Of a DNA stretch of 32,480 bases, positions 1 to 7,205 are shown piece by piece (position 1 is the first letter of the stretch; each line of letters begins with the position of its first letter). The notes under the pieces are model-generated. The model was not told the origin of the DNA and made no database searches. It worked only from the letters and a program-made list of their open reading frames with translations. Position numbers and translations under genes: made by a program. Source of the DNA: an uncultured Verrucomicrobia subdivision 3 bacterium (GTDB lineage: Bacteria; Verrucomicrobiota; Verrucomicrobiae; Limisphaerales; UBA11358); contig CAIXPZ010000099.1 in NCBI GenBank assembly GCA_903921455.1, positions 1 through 32,480 on the forward strand, written 5' to 3'.

Positions 1-155
1 CCGGTGATGTCGGCGGATTTTTCCAGCGCCTCGACCTGGTCCTCCATCAACGACTTGGAATCGTAAAGCAGCCGGCCGATGAGCGTGGACTTGCCGTCGT
101 CAACACTGCCGCAAGTGTTGAAGCGCAATAGTTCGATGGGATGCGAGTGGGGCAT
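1..155 (-). CDS. cysN: Sulfate adenylyltransferase subunit 1 (CysN), N-terminal fragment
   Basis: Only the first 51 codons are present; the gene runs off the left edge. CysN is the GTPase subunit of ATP sulfurylase. With CysD it makes adenosine 5'-phosphosulfate from sulfate and ATP in the cytoplasm. The translation starts [12 protein letters not shown] and then shows the G1 P-loop GSVDDGKST followed by [10 protein letters not shown], typical of CysN and CysN/CysC fusions. Whether an APS kinase domain is fused at the C-terminus cannot be seen. The ATG at 153-155 has no Shine-Dalgarno sequence and follows almost directly on a repeat that carries the stop codon of the preceding gene. cysD lies upstream on the same strand but is separated by an extra gene, although the two subunits work as a pair. 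Confidence 0.93.
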   Translation of the reverse strand, partial: MPHSHPIELLRFNTCGSVDDGKSTLIGRLLYDSKSLMEDQVEALEKSADIT

Positions 156-161
156 GGAAAA

Positions 162-190
162 GGAGATGGAAGTTGGCAGATGGCAGTTAG
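162..190 (+). repeat. GATGGCAG-type dispersed repeat, left copy flanking the S23 gene
   Basis: The + strand reads as purine-rich units related to GGAGATGG, AAGTTGGCAGATGGCAGTTAG. It lies between the cysN start and the S23 gene and includes the S23 stop codon (TAA on the minus strand at 187-189). An inverted copy of the same motif lies at 557-585, so the S23 gene is bracketed. The motif recurs inside eboE near 6226-6260. Confidence 0.7.
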
Positions 191-567
191 GGATTCGTGG
201 TTCGGGCGCGGGTAGACCGTATCAGGCCGGAGACCAATCGTCCGGTTTGGGCGACGAGTTCAAGCAAGGTCTTATGTTCGTTGTCTGAAATGTAAACGGC
301 ATCCAGCATGACGTAGGATAGCGAACGGACCTCCCCGCAGGAAGAGCGTGCTACATTGTAAAATTGCAGCTTCTCCGCGGAGTGAACACGCTCAAAACCT
401 TCGGCGACGTTCGTCATGGCGGAAACCGCCGCGCGTTGAACCTGATCCTTCAGGCCAAAATCGTGGCTGGCTGGTTCGCGGCGAAAGAATGAATAAACCG
501 CTCGGACAAGTTCCCTTGCCGTTCGCCAAGCTTCAAGCTGCTCAAAATTTTCAATCCTATCTGCCAT
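187..567 (-). CDS. Four-helix-bundle protein (S23 / 23S rRNA intervening-sequence family)
   Basis: A 126-residue protein matching the S23/IVP four-helix-bundle family by its opening ([18 protein letters not shown]), the central block [18 protein letters not shown], and the [19 protein letters not shown] stretch. Members were first noted in intervening sequences of 23S rRNA genes, and the Avd protein of diversity-generating retroelements shares the fold. Their cellular role is generally unknown, and none is assigned here. The gene sits exactly between cysD and cysN. The start codon lies inside one GATGGCAG repeat and the stop codon inside an inverted copy, which suggests that gene and repeats arrived together. 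No reverse transcriptase is seen in the window, so a retroelement role is not supported. Confidence 0.85.
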   Translation of the reverse strand: MADRIENFEQLEAWRTARELVRAVYSFFRREPASHDFGLKDQVQRAAVSAMTNVAEGFERVHSAEKLQFYNVARSSCGEVRSLSYVMLDAVYISDNEHKTLLELVAQTGRLVSGLIRSTRARTTNP

Positions 568-585
568 CTGCCATCTCCTATCTGC
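557..585 (-). repeat. GATGGCAG-type dispersed repeat, right copy flanking the S23 gene
   Basis: On the minus strand, immediately after the cysD stop codon, the sequence reads GCAGATAGGAGATGGCAG and then ATGGCAGATAGG, where the ATG is the start of the S23 gene. It is the inverted counterpart of the copy at 162-190. The repeat therefore supplies the S23 start codon. Confidence 0.7.
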
Positions 586-1524
586 TTAAAAGTATCCGGC
601 TTTTTTCCGGTCTTCCATGGCAGCTTCACTGGCTTTGTCGTCGGCGCGGGTGCCGCGTTCGGTCACGCGCGCGGCGCTGACTTCGGCGATGATGTCGTCA
701 ATCGTTTCGGTTTTCGATTCAATCATGCCGGTGCTGATCATGTCCGCAATGGTGCGGACGCGGACGATCATTTTCTTGATCGGCTCGTTCGGTTTCGGGC
801 GTCCGCCCTGAAAAGGGTCTGGCTTGGTCGCATCCGTGTGCGGTGGCGGCACCGGCAGCCACTGGCCACCGCGCCGAAAACACTCGCGCTCGTGGCTGAA
901 ATAGATGCTCGGCACTTCGAGCTTTTCTTTCTTGATGTATTCCCAAACGTCCATCTCCGTCCAGTTGGAGAGCGGGAACACGCGCATGTTCTCGCCGGGA
1001 TTCAGCTTGGCGTTGTAAAGATTCCAGATTTCCGGGCGCTGGTTCTTCGGATCCCACTGGCCGAAGGAATCGCGGAAGCTGAAGAACCGCTCTTTCGCGC
1101 GCGCCTTTTCCTCGTCGCGCCGCGCGCCGCCGATGGCGCAGTCGAATTGAAATTCCTCGATCGCCCCGAGCAGCACGGGAATCTGGAGCTTGTTGCGGCT
1201 GATTTCGCCGGGCGCGGAATGCGCGTTGCCTTTGGCAATCGCTTCATCCACGGTGCGGACGATGAGTTTCGCGCCGAGCTCCTTCGCCCGGCGGTCGCGG
1301 AACTCGATGAGTTCGGGAAATTCATGGCCGGTCTCGACGTTCAGAAACGGCATCGGGAGGTCCGACGGCCGGAACGCCTTTTCGGCGAGGCGCAGCAGGC
1401 AGATGGAATCCTTGCCGCCGGAAAACAGCAGGGCGGGGCGTTCAAACTCGGCGGCGACCTCACGCATGATGTGAATCGCTTCCGTTTCCAGATACTGCAA
1501 ATGATCCAAGTGATAGCTGCTCAT
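586..1524 (-). CDS. cysD: Sulfate adenylyltransferase subunit 2 (CysD)
   Basis: CysD is the catalytic ATP pyrophosphatase-type subunit of ATP sulfurylase and makes APS together with CysN. The 312-residue length is normal for the family. Visible marks are the PP-loop SGGKDS (residues 35-40), the GGARRDEEKARAKER block (about 132-146), the SNWTEMDVWEYI segment (about 186-197), and the conserved tail ERGTRADDK to MEDRKKAGYF at the very end. The ATG at 1522-1524 leaves a 9-nt gap to cysH, so the genes are probably co-transcribed. The expected partner cysN is displaced by an inserted S23 gene of about 0.4 kb. No frameshift or missing motif is seen. Confidence 0.97.
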   Translation of the reverse strand: MSSYHLDHLQYLETEAIHIMREVAAEFERPALLFSGGKDSICLLRLAEKAFRPSDLPMPFLNVETGHEFPELIEFRDRRAKELGAKLIVRTVDEAIAKGNAHSAPGEISRNKLQIPVLLGAIEEFQFDCAIGGARRDEEKARAKERFFSFRDSFGQWDPKNQRPEIWNLYNAKLNPGENMRVFPLSNWTEMDVWEYIKKEKLEVPSIYFSHERECFRRGGQWLPVPPPHTDATKPDPFQGGRPKPNEPIKKMIVRVRTIADMISTGMIESKTETIDDIIAEVSAARVTERGTRADDKASEAAMEDRKKAGYF

Positions 1525-1533
1525 TTTGAAAAA

Positions 1534-2208
1534 TCAGATTCCCGCGCCGCCTTCAACCGCCTTGCCGCCCCAGCTCGCGTGCAGGCCGCATTCGCGCTTC
1601 TCGTCGGCCTTGGCGGGATCAAAATAATCCCACTCATTCGGCAGCTGGTGCTCGGCGAGATAGGTTTCCATGTCGGCGTCGCTCCAGTAAAACAGCGGAC
1701 TGACCTTGAGGGAATTGAAATTTTTATCCTCGCTCACGATGTCGAGGCCGGCGCGGTTCGGGTTCTGCACCTTGCGCAAGGCGGTGAGCCAGACGGTCGG
1801 CGCGAGTTCCTTCATGCCGCGCTGGAACGGCTCCAGTTTCATGGTCGTGCTGAAGGCCTTGATGCGCTCCTCATTTTCCGGGATCGGCTCGGGCATCCCG
1901 CCGAACTCGGCGTCGTAATGCGCGGCGGTCAGCTTGGGCAGGTAAGCCTTGATGTTCAACTTGAGCAATTTCTTCACCTGCTCGGCGTGGACATACGTTG
2001 CCGGGCGGTTGTAGCCGTGATCCACCCAGAGCACCGGAATGTCCGGCTGCACCTGTGTGACGAGATGGAGGATGACCGCCTCGTAGGGGCGGTAATTGGT
2101 CGAGACGATGGCGCGGCCATGCGCTTGGGCGATGGCCCAGCGGATGATTTCCAGCGGCGATTTGGAACGCAGCTCGGCGTTCGCCTGCGAAATGTGTTCA
2201 GGAGTCAT
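1534..2208 (-). CDS. cysH: Phosphoadenylyl-sulfate (or adenylyl-sulfate) reductase CysH
   Basis: CysH reduces activated sulfate to sulfite. The 224-residue protein has the C-terminal catalytic ECGLH motif (residues 206-210; Cys207), and this is the only cysteine seen. The extra cysteines that bind the [4Fe-4S] cluster in APS-type reductases are absent, which points to the thioredoxin-dependent PAPS type. That would require an APS kinase, possibly the unseen end of cysN. The nucleotide loop reads STNYRPYEAV rather than the usual SSSFGAQS-like form, a deviation worth noting. The DKNFNSLKVSPL block and WSDADMETYL region fit the family. It lies 12 nt after cysI and 9 nt before cysD on the same strand. 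The ATG has no clear ribosome binding site. Confidence 0.9.
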   Translation of the reverse strand: MTPEHISQANAELRSKSPLEIIRWAIAQAHGRAIVSTNYRPYEAVILHLVTQVQPDIPVLWVDHGYNRPATYVHAEQVKKLLKLNIKAYLPKLTAAHYDAEFGGMPEPIPENEERIKAFSTTMKLEPFQRGMKELAPTVWLTALRKVQNPNRAGLDIVSEDKNFNSLKVSPLFYWSDADMETYLAEHQLPNEWDYFDPAKADEKRECGLHASWGGKAVEGGAGI

Positions 2209-2220
2209 GGCGGCGGAATC

Positions 2221-3891
2221 TTAATTGGCGGCGGGCTGCTCCTTCAGAAACACGCGCGAACACCAGTCGCCGAAGCGTTCGCCGGCATGGCGTTCCTTCG
2301 CAAAGCGCGTGAACACCGGGCGGAACTCCGTTTCCAGGTCCGCTTCCTTGAGGACGTCCTTCCAGATACGGTTGAGCCGCGTGCCCGCCACGTCGCCGCC
2401 GAGCCAGACTTGATAGCGTCCCGGCGCTTTGCCGACGAAGGCGATCTCCGCCATGTAGGGCCGCGCGCAGCCGTTCGGGCAGCCGGTCGAGCGGATGATG
2501 ATTTCCTCGCCGGCCAGACCGACTTCGGTCAGCAGTTTTTCGATGCGGTCCAGGAAACCCGGCAGCATCCGCTCGGACTCCGCAAGGCCGAGGCCGCAGG
2601 TGGGCAGCGACGGGCAGGCCATCGCGGCCGCGTGCAACACGGTGGCCTGGTTTTCCGTCTTCAACCCGTGCGCGGCGAGCACGGCATTGATGCCCGCCTT
2701 GTCGGCGTCGCTGACGTTGGCGAGGATCACGTTTTGATTCGCCGTCAGCCGGAATTCGATCTTGGGAAACTTGTCCGCGACTTCGCGCAGCGCTTTTTTC
2801 TGCACGCCTTTCACGCGGCCGGATTCGACGAACACGCCGAGAAAATTGCTTCCGTCCACTGCCTTGCGCCAGTCGAGCAAATCGCTCGTGGTGGTGAAGT
2901 GATAAGGCCTCGCCGGCGCGAGCGTGATGCCGGCGCGCTGGTTCACCTCGTCCTGCATGAACTTCACGCCGCGTTCCGCCACGACGTATTTCAGGCGCGC
3001 GTGCTTGCGGTCGGTGCGGTCACCGAAATCGCGATGGATGGTCAGCACGGCCTTCGCCACGTCCACGATCTTGTCCGGCGTGAAGAAGCCGATGACGTCC
3101 GCCAGGCGCGGATAAGTCGCCTCGTTGCCGTGGCTGCGGCCCATGCCGCCGCCGACCGCGAGGTTGTAACCGATCAATTGGTCGTTCTCCACGATGGCGA
3201 TCAGGCCGAGGCAGTTCGTGTAAACGTCCAAGTCGTTCACCGGCGGAATGACAAAGGCGATCTTGAACTTGCGCGGCAGATAGGTCTTGCCGTAAAGCGG
3301 GTCCACGAAGTTCTTGTTCGCCGGCGCCTCGTTGTCGAGCTGCACGCCGTCGATCCAGATGGCGTGATACGCGGGCGTCTGCGGCGCGAGCGCCAGCGCG
3401 ACCTTGTGCGCGTCGGCGTAAACCTGCTCGCGCGCCTTCGTGTAGGCGGGCGTGGGCGGGGCGAGCACGTTGCGGTTCACGTCGCCGCAGGCGGCGAGCG
3501 TGGAGAGCAGGCACTCGTTGATGGCCTTGACCACCGGGCGGAAATGGTCCTTCACGATGCCGTGGAACTGGATGCTCTGGCGCGTGGTGATGCGCAGCGT
3601 GTCGTTGCCGTATTGCGTCGCGAGCGCGTCAAACACGCCGTATTGCTTCGCGGTCATGACGCCGCCGGGGATGCGGCCGCGGATCATCATGATGTATTTC
3701 TTGCCCGTCTTGCGCAGGTCGCGGTCGTCCTGCTGGTAGGAGCCGTGAAATTTCAGGAACTGGTTGTCGTCCTCGGAGAAATGGTCCGTCGTCGGGTCGG
3801 CGATGGTCGCGGCAATGGTGCCGGCCAAGGTCGGGATGGCGGCCTTGATCTCCTCGTTGTGCGTCAATTTGACAGGTGCTTCAGCGCTCAT
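2221..3891 (-). CDS. cysI: Assimilatory sulfite reductase haemoprotein (CysI-type)
   Basis: This enzyme reduces sulfite to sulfide by six electrons using sirohaem and a [4Fe-4S] cluster. The 556-residue protein follows the CysI pattern throughout: FLKFHGSYQQDDRDLR (about 45-60), GGVMTAKQY, TTRQSIQFHGI (about 102-112), YLPRKFKIAFVIPPVNDLD (about 204-222), NRTDRK-like DRTDRKHA, and the paired cluster motifs ACPSLPTC and STGCPNGC. The four ligand cysteines are at about 426, 432, 471 and 475. It is the first sulfur gene of the run, followed after 12 nt by cysH. No flavoprotein partner CysJ is in the window, so the electron donor (CysJ elsewhere, or ferredoxin) is open. The ATG at 3889-3891 gives the N-terminus MSAEAPVKLT. 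Confidence 0.96.
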   Translation of the reverse strand: MSAEAPVKLTHNEEIKAAIPTLAGTIAATIADPTTDHFSEDDNQFLKFHGSYQQDDRDLRKTGKKYIMMIRGRIPGGVMTAKQYGVFDALATQYGNDTLRITTRQSIQFHGIVKDHFRPVVKAINECLLSTLAACGDVNRNVLAPPTPAYTKAREQVYADAHKVALALAPQTPAYHAIWIDGVQLDNEAPANKNFVDPLYGKTYLPRKFKIAFVIPPVNDLDVYTNCLGLIAIVENDQLIGYNLAVGGGMGRSHGNEATYPRLADVIGFFTPDKIVDVAKAVLTIHRDFGDRTDRKHARLKYVVAERGVKFMQDEVNQRAGITLAPARPYHFTTTSDLLDWRKAVDGSNFLGVFVESGRVKGVQKKALREVADKFPKIEFRLTANQNVILANVSDADKAGINAVLAAHGLKTENQATVLHAAAMACPSLPTCGLGLAESERMLPGFLDRIEKLLTEVGLAGEEIIIRSTGCPNGCARPYMAEIAFVGKAPGRYQVWLGGDVAGTRLNRIWKDVLKEADLETEFRPVFTRFAKERHAGERFGDWCSRVFLKEQPAAN

Positions 3892-3978
3892 AAGCGAACA
3901 GCAAGGATAGCTTGGCGGGAGCTACTGTTCAAGTGCGCTTTCCGGTTGTGGCCGCGCGCCGGCCGTGGCGCCGCCGCC

Positions 3979-4851
3979 TCACGTTGCCGGCACGAACTTC
4001 TGCAGCCACTTGGTCAGGCCGAACAGCCCCAGGAACAGCGCCGCGCCCCACCCGAAGGGCAATTGCGGCGCCACCGCCAGCCAGTCCACCAGGACGATGC
4101 CCGCGAGCAGGTTCCCGACGATCAGGCCCACATTGCCCGAGCCGCCGCGCAGGATGAGCCAGCCGCTCCGGCCCGCCCACGACACCAGCACCACCGCCAC
4201 GGCCAGGGCGCGCCAGCGGTAACTGCCCGAATTCATCGCCAGCGCCAGCAGCACTGGCGCGGCCAGCAGCAGCAGCGGCCAGCCGGGGATCGGCCCGCGC
4301 CCGCCTTCCCGGCGCGCCACGCAGCTCAGGCCCACCACGTAGAGGGCCAGCGCCCCGCCGCACAGGATCGGCCAGCCGTTCAAACCCCACGCGCCCGCCG
4401 CCCCGGCGATGACATACACCCAGAACCGGCACGCGCCCATGAGCCACGGCGCGGCGGTGAAAAACTTGTGGGCGAAATTGTAGAGCAGGATGAACAGCGC
4501 CAGCACGATGGCCGCGCCCGCCGCCAGCTGGCTGCAAAACAGCAGCAGGAAAATCCCCGCGACCAACTGGCCGAAACCGAGGCGCCAGACCAGCAGCCGG
4601 GCGATTTTCCCCGACGGAATCGGGCGCTCCGGGCGGCGCTGGCGGTCGAAATCCGCGTCAAAGGCGTCGTTCAGGAACATGCCGCCGGTGTAGAGCGCAC
4701 TGACGCCAAGGAAGAGGAAGGGCAGCTTCCAATAATTGCCGCCGCCGCCGAGCCACCAGCCCGCGAGGCAGTTGGACCAGACCGTGGGCAGATTCGACAC
4801 GCGCCCGAGGACGAGCAGCGTGCGGAAAGGCGGAAACGGGGCTGGATGCAT
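3979..4851 (-). CDS. UbiA-family prenyltransferase
   Basis: An integral membrane enzyme of 290 residues. The aspartate-rich prenyl-diphosphate motif is clear at residues 61-69 (NDAFDADFD), followed by RPERPIPSGKI, the usual continuation in UbiA enzymes. About seven to nine hydrophobic segments fill the rest. The N-terminus LGRVSNLPTVWSNCLAGWW is also typical. The aromatic acceptor (quinone, chlorophyll-like or other) cannot be read from sequence. Because an EboE-like gene lies about 1.1 kb upstream on the same strand, an EboC-like role is possible but not shown; the N-terminus looks more like general UbiA enzymes. It lies 87 nt upstream of cysI and could share a transcript with it. GC is very high and the third codon position is almost always G or C. 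Confidence 0.88.
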   Translation of the reverse strand: MHPAPFPPFRTLLVLGRVSNLPTVWSNCLAGWWLGGGGNYWKLPFLFLGVSALYTGGMFLNDAFDADFDRQRRPERPIPSGKIARLLVWRLGFGQLVAGIFLLLFCSQLAAGAAIVLALFILLYNFAHKFFTAAPWLMGACRFWVYVIAGAAGAWGLNGWPILCGGALALYVVGLSCVARREGGRGPIPGWPLLLLAAPVLLALAMNSGSYRWRALAVAVVLVSWAGRSGWLILRGGSGNVGLIVGNLLAGIVLVDWLAVAPQLPFGWGAALFLGLFGLTKWLQKFVPAT

Positions 4852-4973
4852 CGCGCGAAGGGAAGCAGAAACCGGCGAATCTGAAAAGCACGTTTGCGCC
4901 CAGCACCGGGAAACTCCTAAGGCGCGTAGCCTAGCCTCAGTTAGGCCACAGCTTCGTCATATTCAAAGAATCA

Positions 4974-5273
4974 TCAAACCAAATAAACCGAGAAAGAATA
5001 TAGCGTACCAATCGCTCCGAGTCCGTCGCGTGAAATAAAAGTCCCCGGCTGCAAGCGGCGACTCAACACCAAGCAAGCCAATCCGAATAGAAGAAGGAAA
5101 CCGCCCATGAAATTGAATGCTCCAGATGTTCCATCGGCAGCGAGAGCAAAGATGCACGCCCCAAGCAGCACTGGAAACGAGGCAACGAACAAAAACCTCC
5201 GCAACCTCACCACACCACTAACTAGAAGTCCGATGGCGGCTACAAAAGGCAATGACTGGAGAAAGGTATCCAT
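4974..5273 (-). CDS. Small membrane protein, unknown function
   Basis: A 99-residue open frame with three likely membrane segments: residues about 5-22 (LQSLPFVAAIGLLVSGVV), 27-46 (FLFVASFPVLLGACIFALAA) and 54-71 (FNFMGGFLLLFGLACLVL). Basic residues after the first segment (RLRR) and the third (SRRLQ) fit a topological anchor. No family was recognised. It is less GC-rich than its neighbours, lies 122 nt upstream of the prenyltransferase on the same strand, and has no visible ribosome binding site. The hydrophobic pattern makes a real gene more likely than not. Confidence 0.5.
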   Translation of the reverse strand: MDTFLQSLPFVAAIGLLVSGVVRLRRFLFVASFPVLLGACIFALAADGTSGAFNFMGGFLLLFGLACLVLSRRLQPGTFISRDGLGAIGTLYSFSVYLV

Positions 5274-5517
5274 GCAACGAGTGGCCTAATAGAAAATGGA
5301 AGCCGCCCTCTGTCGCCTATCCCTTTTCATGAAGCGACACTAGGCGTGCCGAAAAATGATGTCCAGCCTTAAGTGGGTTTGTTCCTGGCCAGGCAAATAT
5401 CTTTAGCAAACCCGTCGCGTCCGCCGTGTCGGGCGTAATTGGGGCGGCAGCAAATCTGCCACGGGCTGGCCCGCACTCAAGCCATCGTCTTGGTTCATCC
5501 CAAAGGGAGCACCCGAC

Positions 5518-5652
5518 AATAGCCCGGCGTTTTAACGCCGGGTGTGCCGTCCTGAAATGCCTCGTCCCAGCGGGACGATTGAAAACCTCAGCCGTCCCGT
5601 CGGGACTGGCTGGTTGTGGGTCCGCACCCCGGCATTGAAATGTTGGGCTATT
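5518..5652. repeat. Palindromic REP/MITE-like element with imperfect terminal inverted repeats
   Basis: The unit begins AATAGCCCGGCGTTTTAACG and ends with an imperfect inverted copy finishing TTGGGCTATT, giving terminal inverted repeats of about 28 bp. The left end is itself a near-perfect palindrome (CCCGGCGTT / AACGCCGGG, 5523-5542). Two more hairpins lie inside: CGTCCC-AGC-GGGACG at 5563-5577 and GTCCC-GTC-GGGAC at 5594-5606. There is no coding potential. Multiple stacked palindromes with inverted ends are typical of REP clusters or of non-autonomous elements moved by a transposase in trans. Confidence 0.65.
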
Positions 5653-5794
5653 CTCAGCGGTTCCTCCAGAACCGATGTTTCGCTGTCAATTCTCCCACCC
5701 ATCACCCCGCAACGTCTCTGAACCCCATTTTCGCCCGTATTTTGGACAAAAACACCATTTTGCCGCCATAATTGGCTATTTTTATACAGCCATC

Positions 5795-5857
5795 ACATGT
5801 GTTGGTTAAGGTATAACATGTGTTGCCTGAGGTGGAACATGTGTTAGCTGAGCCATC
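5795..5857. repeat. Three tandem 21-bp repeats (ACATGTGTT core)
   Basis: ACATGTGTT starts at 5795, 5816 and 5837, exactly 21 bp apart. The second halves are similar but not identical (GGTTAAGGTATA, GCCTGAGGTGGA, AGCTGAGCCATC). The core contains the palindrome ACATGT. A spacing of two helical turns would put all copies on the same DNA face, as in arrays of protein-binding sites. There is no spacer structure as in CRISPR. It lies about 110 bp beyond the eboE stop. Confidence 0.6.
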
Positions 5858-5969
5858 AATGCCAATGGTTCGGGTATTGACGTCTCCAGTTGACGCAACA
5901 AGGTGGTCCGTTTCCGTCGACCGCCATGGTTACCTTCTGTAAAAAGTGGCCGTTCGCAAGGATCGGGGT

Positions 5970-7196
5970 TCAGGCGGGGGCGAGGCCGCGTGCTTTCAAT
6001 TCCGCGAGGGTCCAGGCGTATTCTTCCGCGAGCTGGTCCACGACGCTGTGGGTTTTCAGGGCCGGCGGCAGGACTTCCCAGGTGTAGGTCTCCATTTCGA
6101 GGTGGGAGCAGAGTTGCGGGTCGGCTTGGAGCAGGTCCAGTACGCCGAGCAGATGGTCGTTGGTGTTGGCAAACGGCGGCCCGGCGGGCGCATGGAGCGG
6201 CACGTGGAAATGGATTCGCCACTCGGAGTTGGGAGATGGCAGATGGGAGATGGCAGATGCAGCCAGTCCGGGAGGCTGAACACTTGAAGCTGAAGTCTGA
6301 AAACTTTCCAGCGCGTCGGGCAGGTCGTGGTAGATGGTGCGCCGGCCGGCATCGTCGCGGGCGACGACTTGATGGAGGTAAACGTCGTCGGCAAAGGTTT
6401 TTAATTCCGCGCAGGCGGCGGGCGTGGGGGTGACTTTGAGGGCGGAGCTGAGATGGATTTTGCTGATCTTGATGCCGTGCTGGACGAGGCAGGGCAGGGC
6501 GTGGTGCGGTTCCTCGAATTCCACGGCGAAATGGCAGGTGTCGTAATTCACGCCCAGATGTTCGGCGAGGCGCGGGTCGTGCGGATGCTCGGCGCGGAGG
6601 TGTTCGAAGAAGTGGAGGGTCTCGGCGCTGCTTTCGAGCAGGCAGAGGGGCTCGGGTTCGAGGCCGAGATGGAGTTTGCGCCCGGTCTGCCGGCTGACGT
6701 GGGCGATGTGCTCGACGGTGCGCCAGATGTTTTGGCGGATGGCTTTCAGGGCCTCGGCGTTCGGGTGAAAGGTCTTGAAGGTGCCGGGCAGGGTGCTGAC
6801 GCTGCCATCGATGCCGGGCGGGACGAGTTGCGCGAGGAGGTCAAAGAGGAGGTTGGTGTAGGCCACGCGTTCGGGCGAGGTCCAGTCGGGGCGATAGACC
6901 TGTTCCTTGACGCGGGCGCCGTGGAACTGGCCGTAGGGAAAGCCGTTGATGGTGAAAACGTAGCAGGCGTTGGCGGCGAGCCAGCGCTGGAATTGCAGCA
7001 TCTCGGCGCGGTCGCTCAGGGCGACGGCGGCGTGTTCGCTCAGGCGCAGGCCGATGGCGAAGGGCTGGGGGTGGGGACAGACTTTGTCGCGGACAGCGAG
7101 CGCGTAGTTCTGAAGCGAACGGAAGGTTTCCATCCACGTCTCGCCCCGGTGAATGTTCGTGCAGTAGGCGAGGTGGAGGCCGTGGTTCAGTTTCAT
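5970..7196 (-). CDS. eboE: EboE-like metabolite traffic protein (xylose-isomerase-like TIM barrel)
   Basis: The 408-residue protein matches the EboE family: LAYCTNIHRGETW near the start (about 9-21), FAIGLRLSEHAAVAL (about 46-60), YVFTINGFPYGQFHGARVKE (about 78-97), YRPDWTSPERVAYTN, and STLPGTFKTF. Members resemble sugar-phosphate isomerases/epimerases and belong to ebo clusters, implicated in moving a metabolite to the periplasm; the exact reaction is not settled. LGLEPEPLCLLES and the NYDTCHFAVEFEEP block hold likely metal-binding acids. At about residues 298-322 there is a low-complexity insert (SFQTSASSVQPPG to SHLPSPNS) encoded by a dispersed repeat, after which WRIHFHVPLHAP resumes the family pattern. 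The gene starts 9 nt after the HlyD-like gene. The other ebo genes, apart from a possible eboC, are not seen. Confidence 0.85.
   Translation of the reverse strand: MKLNHGLHLAYCTNIHRGETWMETFRSLQNYALAVRDKVCPHPQPFAIGLRLSEHAAVALSDRAEMLQFQRWLAANACYVFTINGFPYGQFHGARVKEQVYRPDWTSPERVAYTNLLFDLLAQLVPPGIDGSVSTLPGTFKTFHPNAEALKAIRQNIWRTVEHIAHVSRQTGRKLHLGLEPEPLCLLESSAETLHFFEHLRAEHPHDPRLAEHLGVNYDTCHFAVEFEEPHHALPCLVQHGIKISKIHLSSALKVTPTPAACAELKTFADDVYLHQVVARDDAGRRTIYHDLPDALESFQTSASSVQPPGLAASAISHLPSPNSEWRIHFHVPLHAPAGPPFANTNDHLLGVLDLLQADPQLCSHLEMETYTWEVLPPALKTHSVVDQLAEEYAWTLAELKARGLAPA
6226..6303 (+). repeat. Dispersed repeat inserted in frame in eboE
   Basis: Two low-complexity modules lie side by side. One is GGGAGATGGCAGATGGGAG-type (6228-6260), the same motif as the repeats flanking the S23 gene at 162-190 and 557-585. 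The other is CTGAACACTTGAAGCTGAAG-type (6273-6301). Both fall within the eboE reading frame and add about 25 codons without a stop or frameshift. Confidence 0.7.
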
Positions 7197-7205
7197 GGCG
7201 CGCCG

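Larger units (their letters stand above)
5274..5969. other. Gene-poor intergenic region
   Basis: No convincing gene is seen in this 696-nt stretch. It holds a palindromic REP/MITE-like unit (5518-5652) and three tandem 21-bp repeats (5795-5857). The part nearest the eboE stop contains, on the minus strand, GGCCACTTTTTACAGAAGG and a nearby ATGGCGGTCGACGG with no sustained reading frame. This may be a worn mobile-element remnant, but the evidence is weak. The 5274-5517 part shows nothing recognisable. Confidence 0.5.

Noticed and set aside
187..567. An Avd accessory gene of a diversity-generating retroelement
   Set aside because: No reverse transcriptase, template repeat or variable repeat was found in the window; general S23 family membership is the safer call.
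838..4884. A 1348-codon open frame on the plus strand
   Set aside because: It is the antisense shadow of cysD, cysH, cysI and the prenyltransferase, all with clear motifs on the minus strand. The frame is open because of very high GC at third codon positions.
4852..4973. A terminator or small gene between the prenyltransferase and the small membrane protein
   Set aside because: No stable hairpin with a T-run and no plausible frame were seen.
5795..5857. A possible CRISPR array
   Set aside because: The units are directly adjacent 21-bp copies with no spacers, and no cas genes are nearby.
5806..6222. A minus-strand frame covering the 21-bp repeats with a periodic THVPPQA peptide
   Set aside because: Most of it overlaps the eboE end in another frame. 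The periodic peptide simply reflects the 21-bp DNA repeat.
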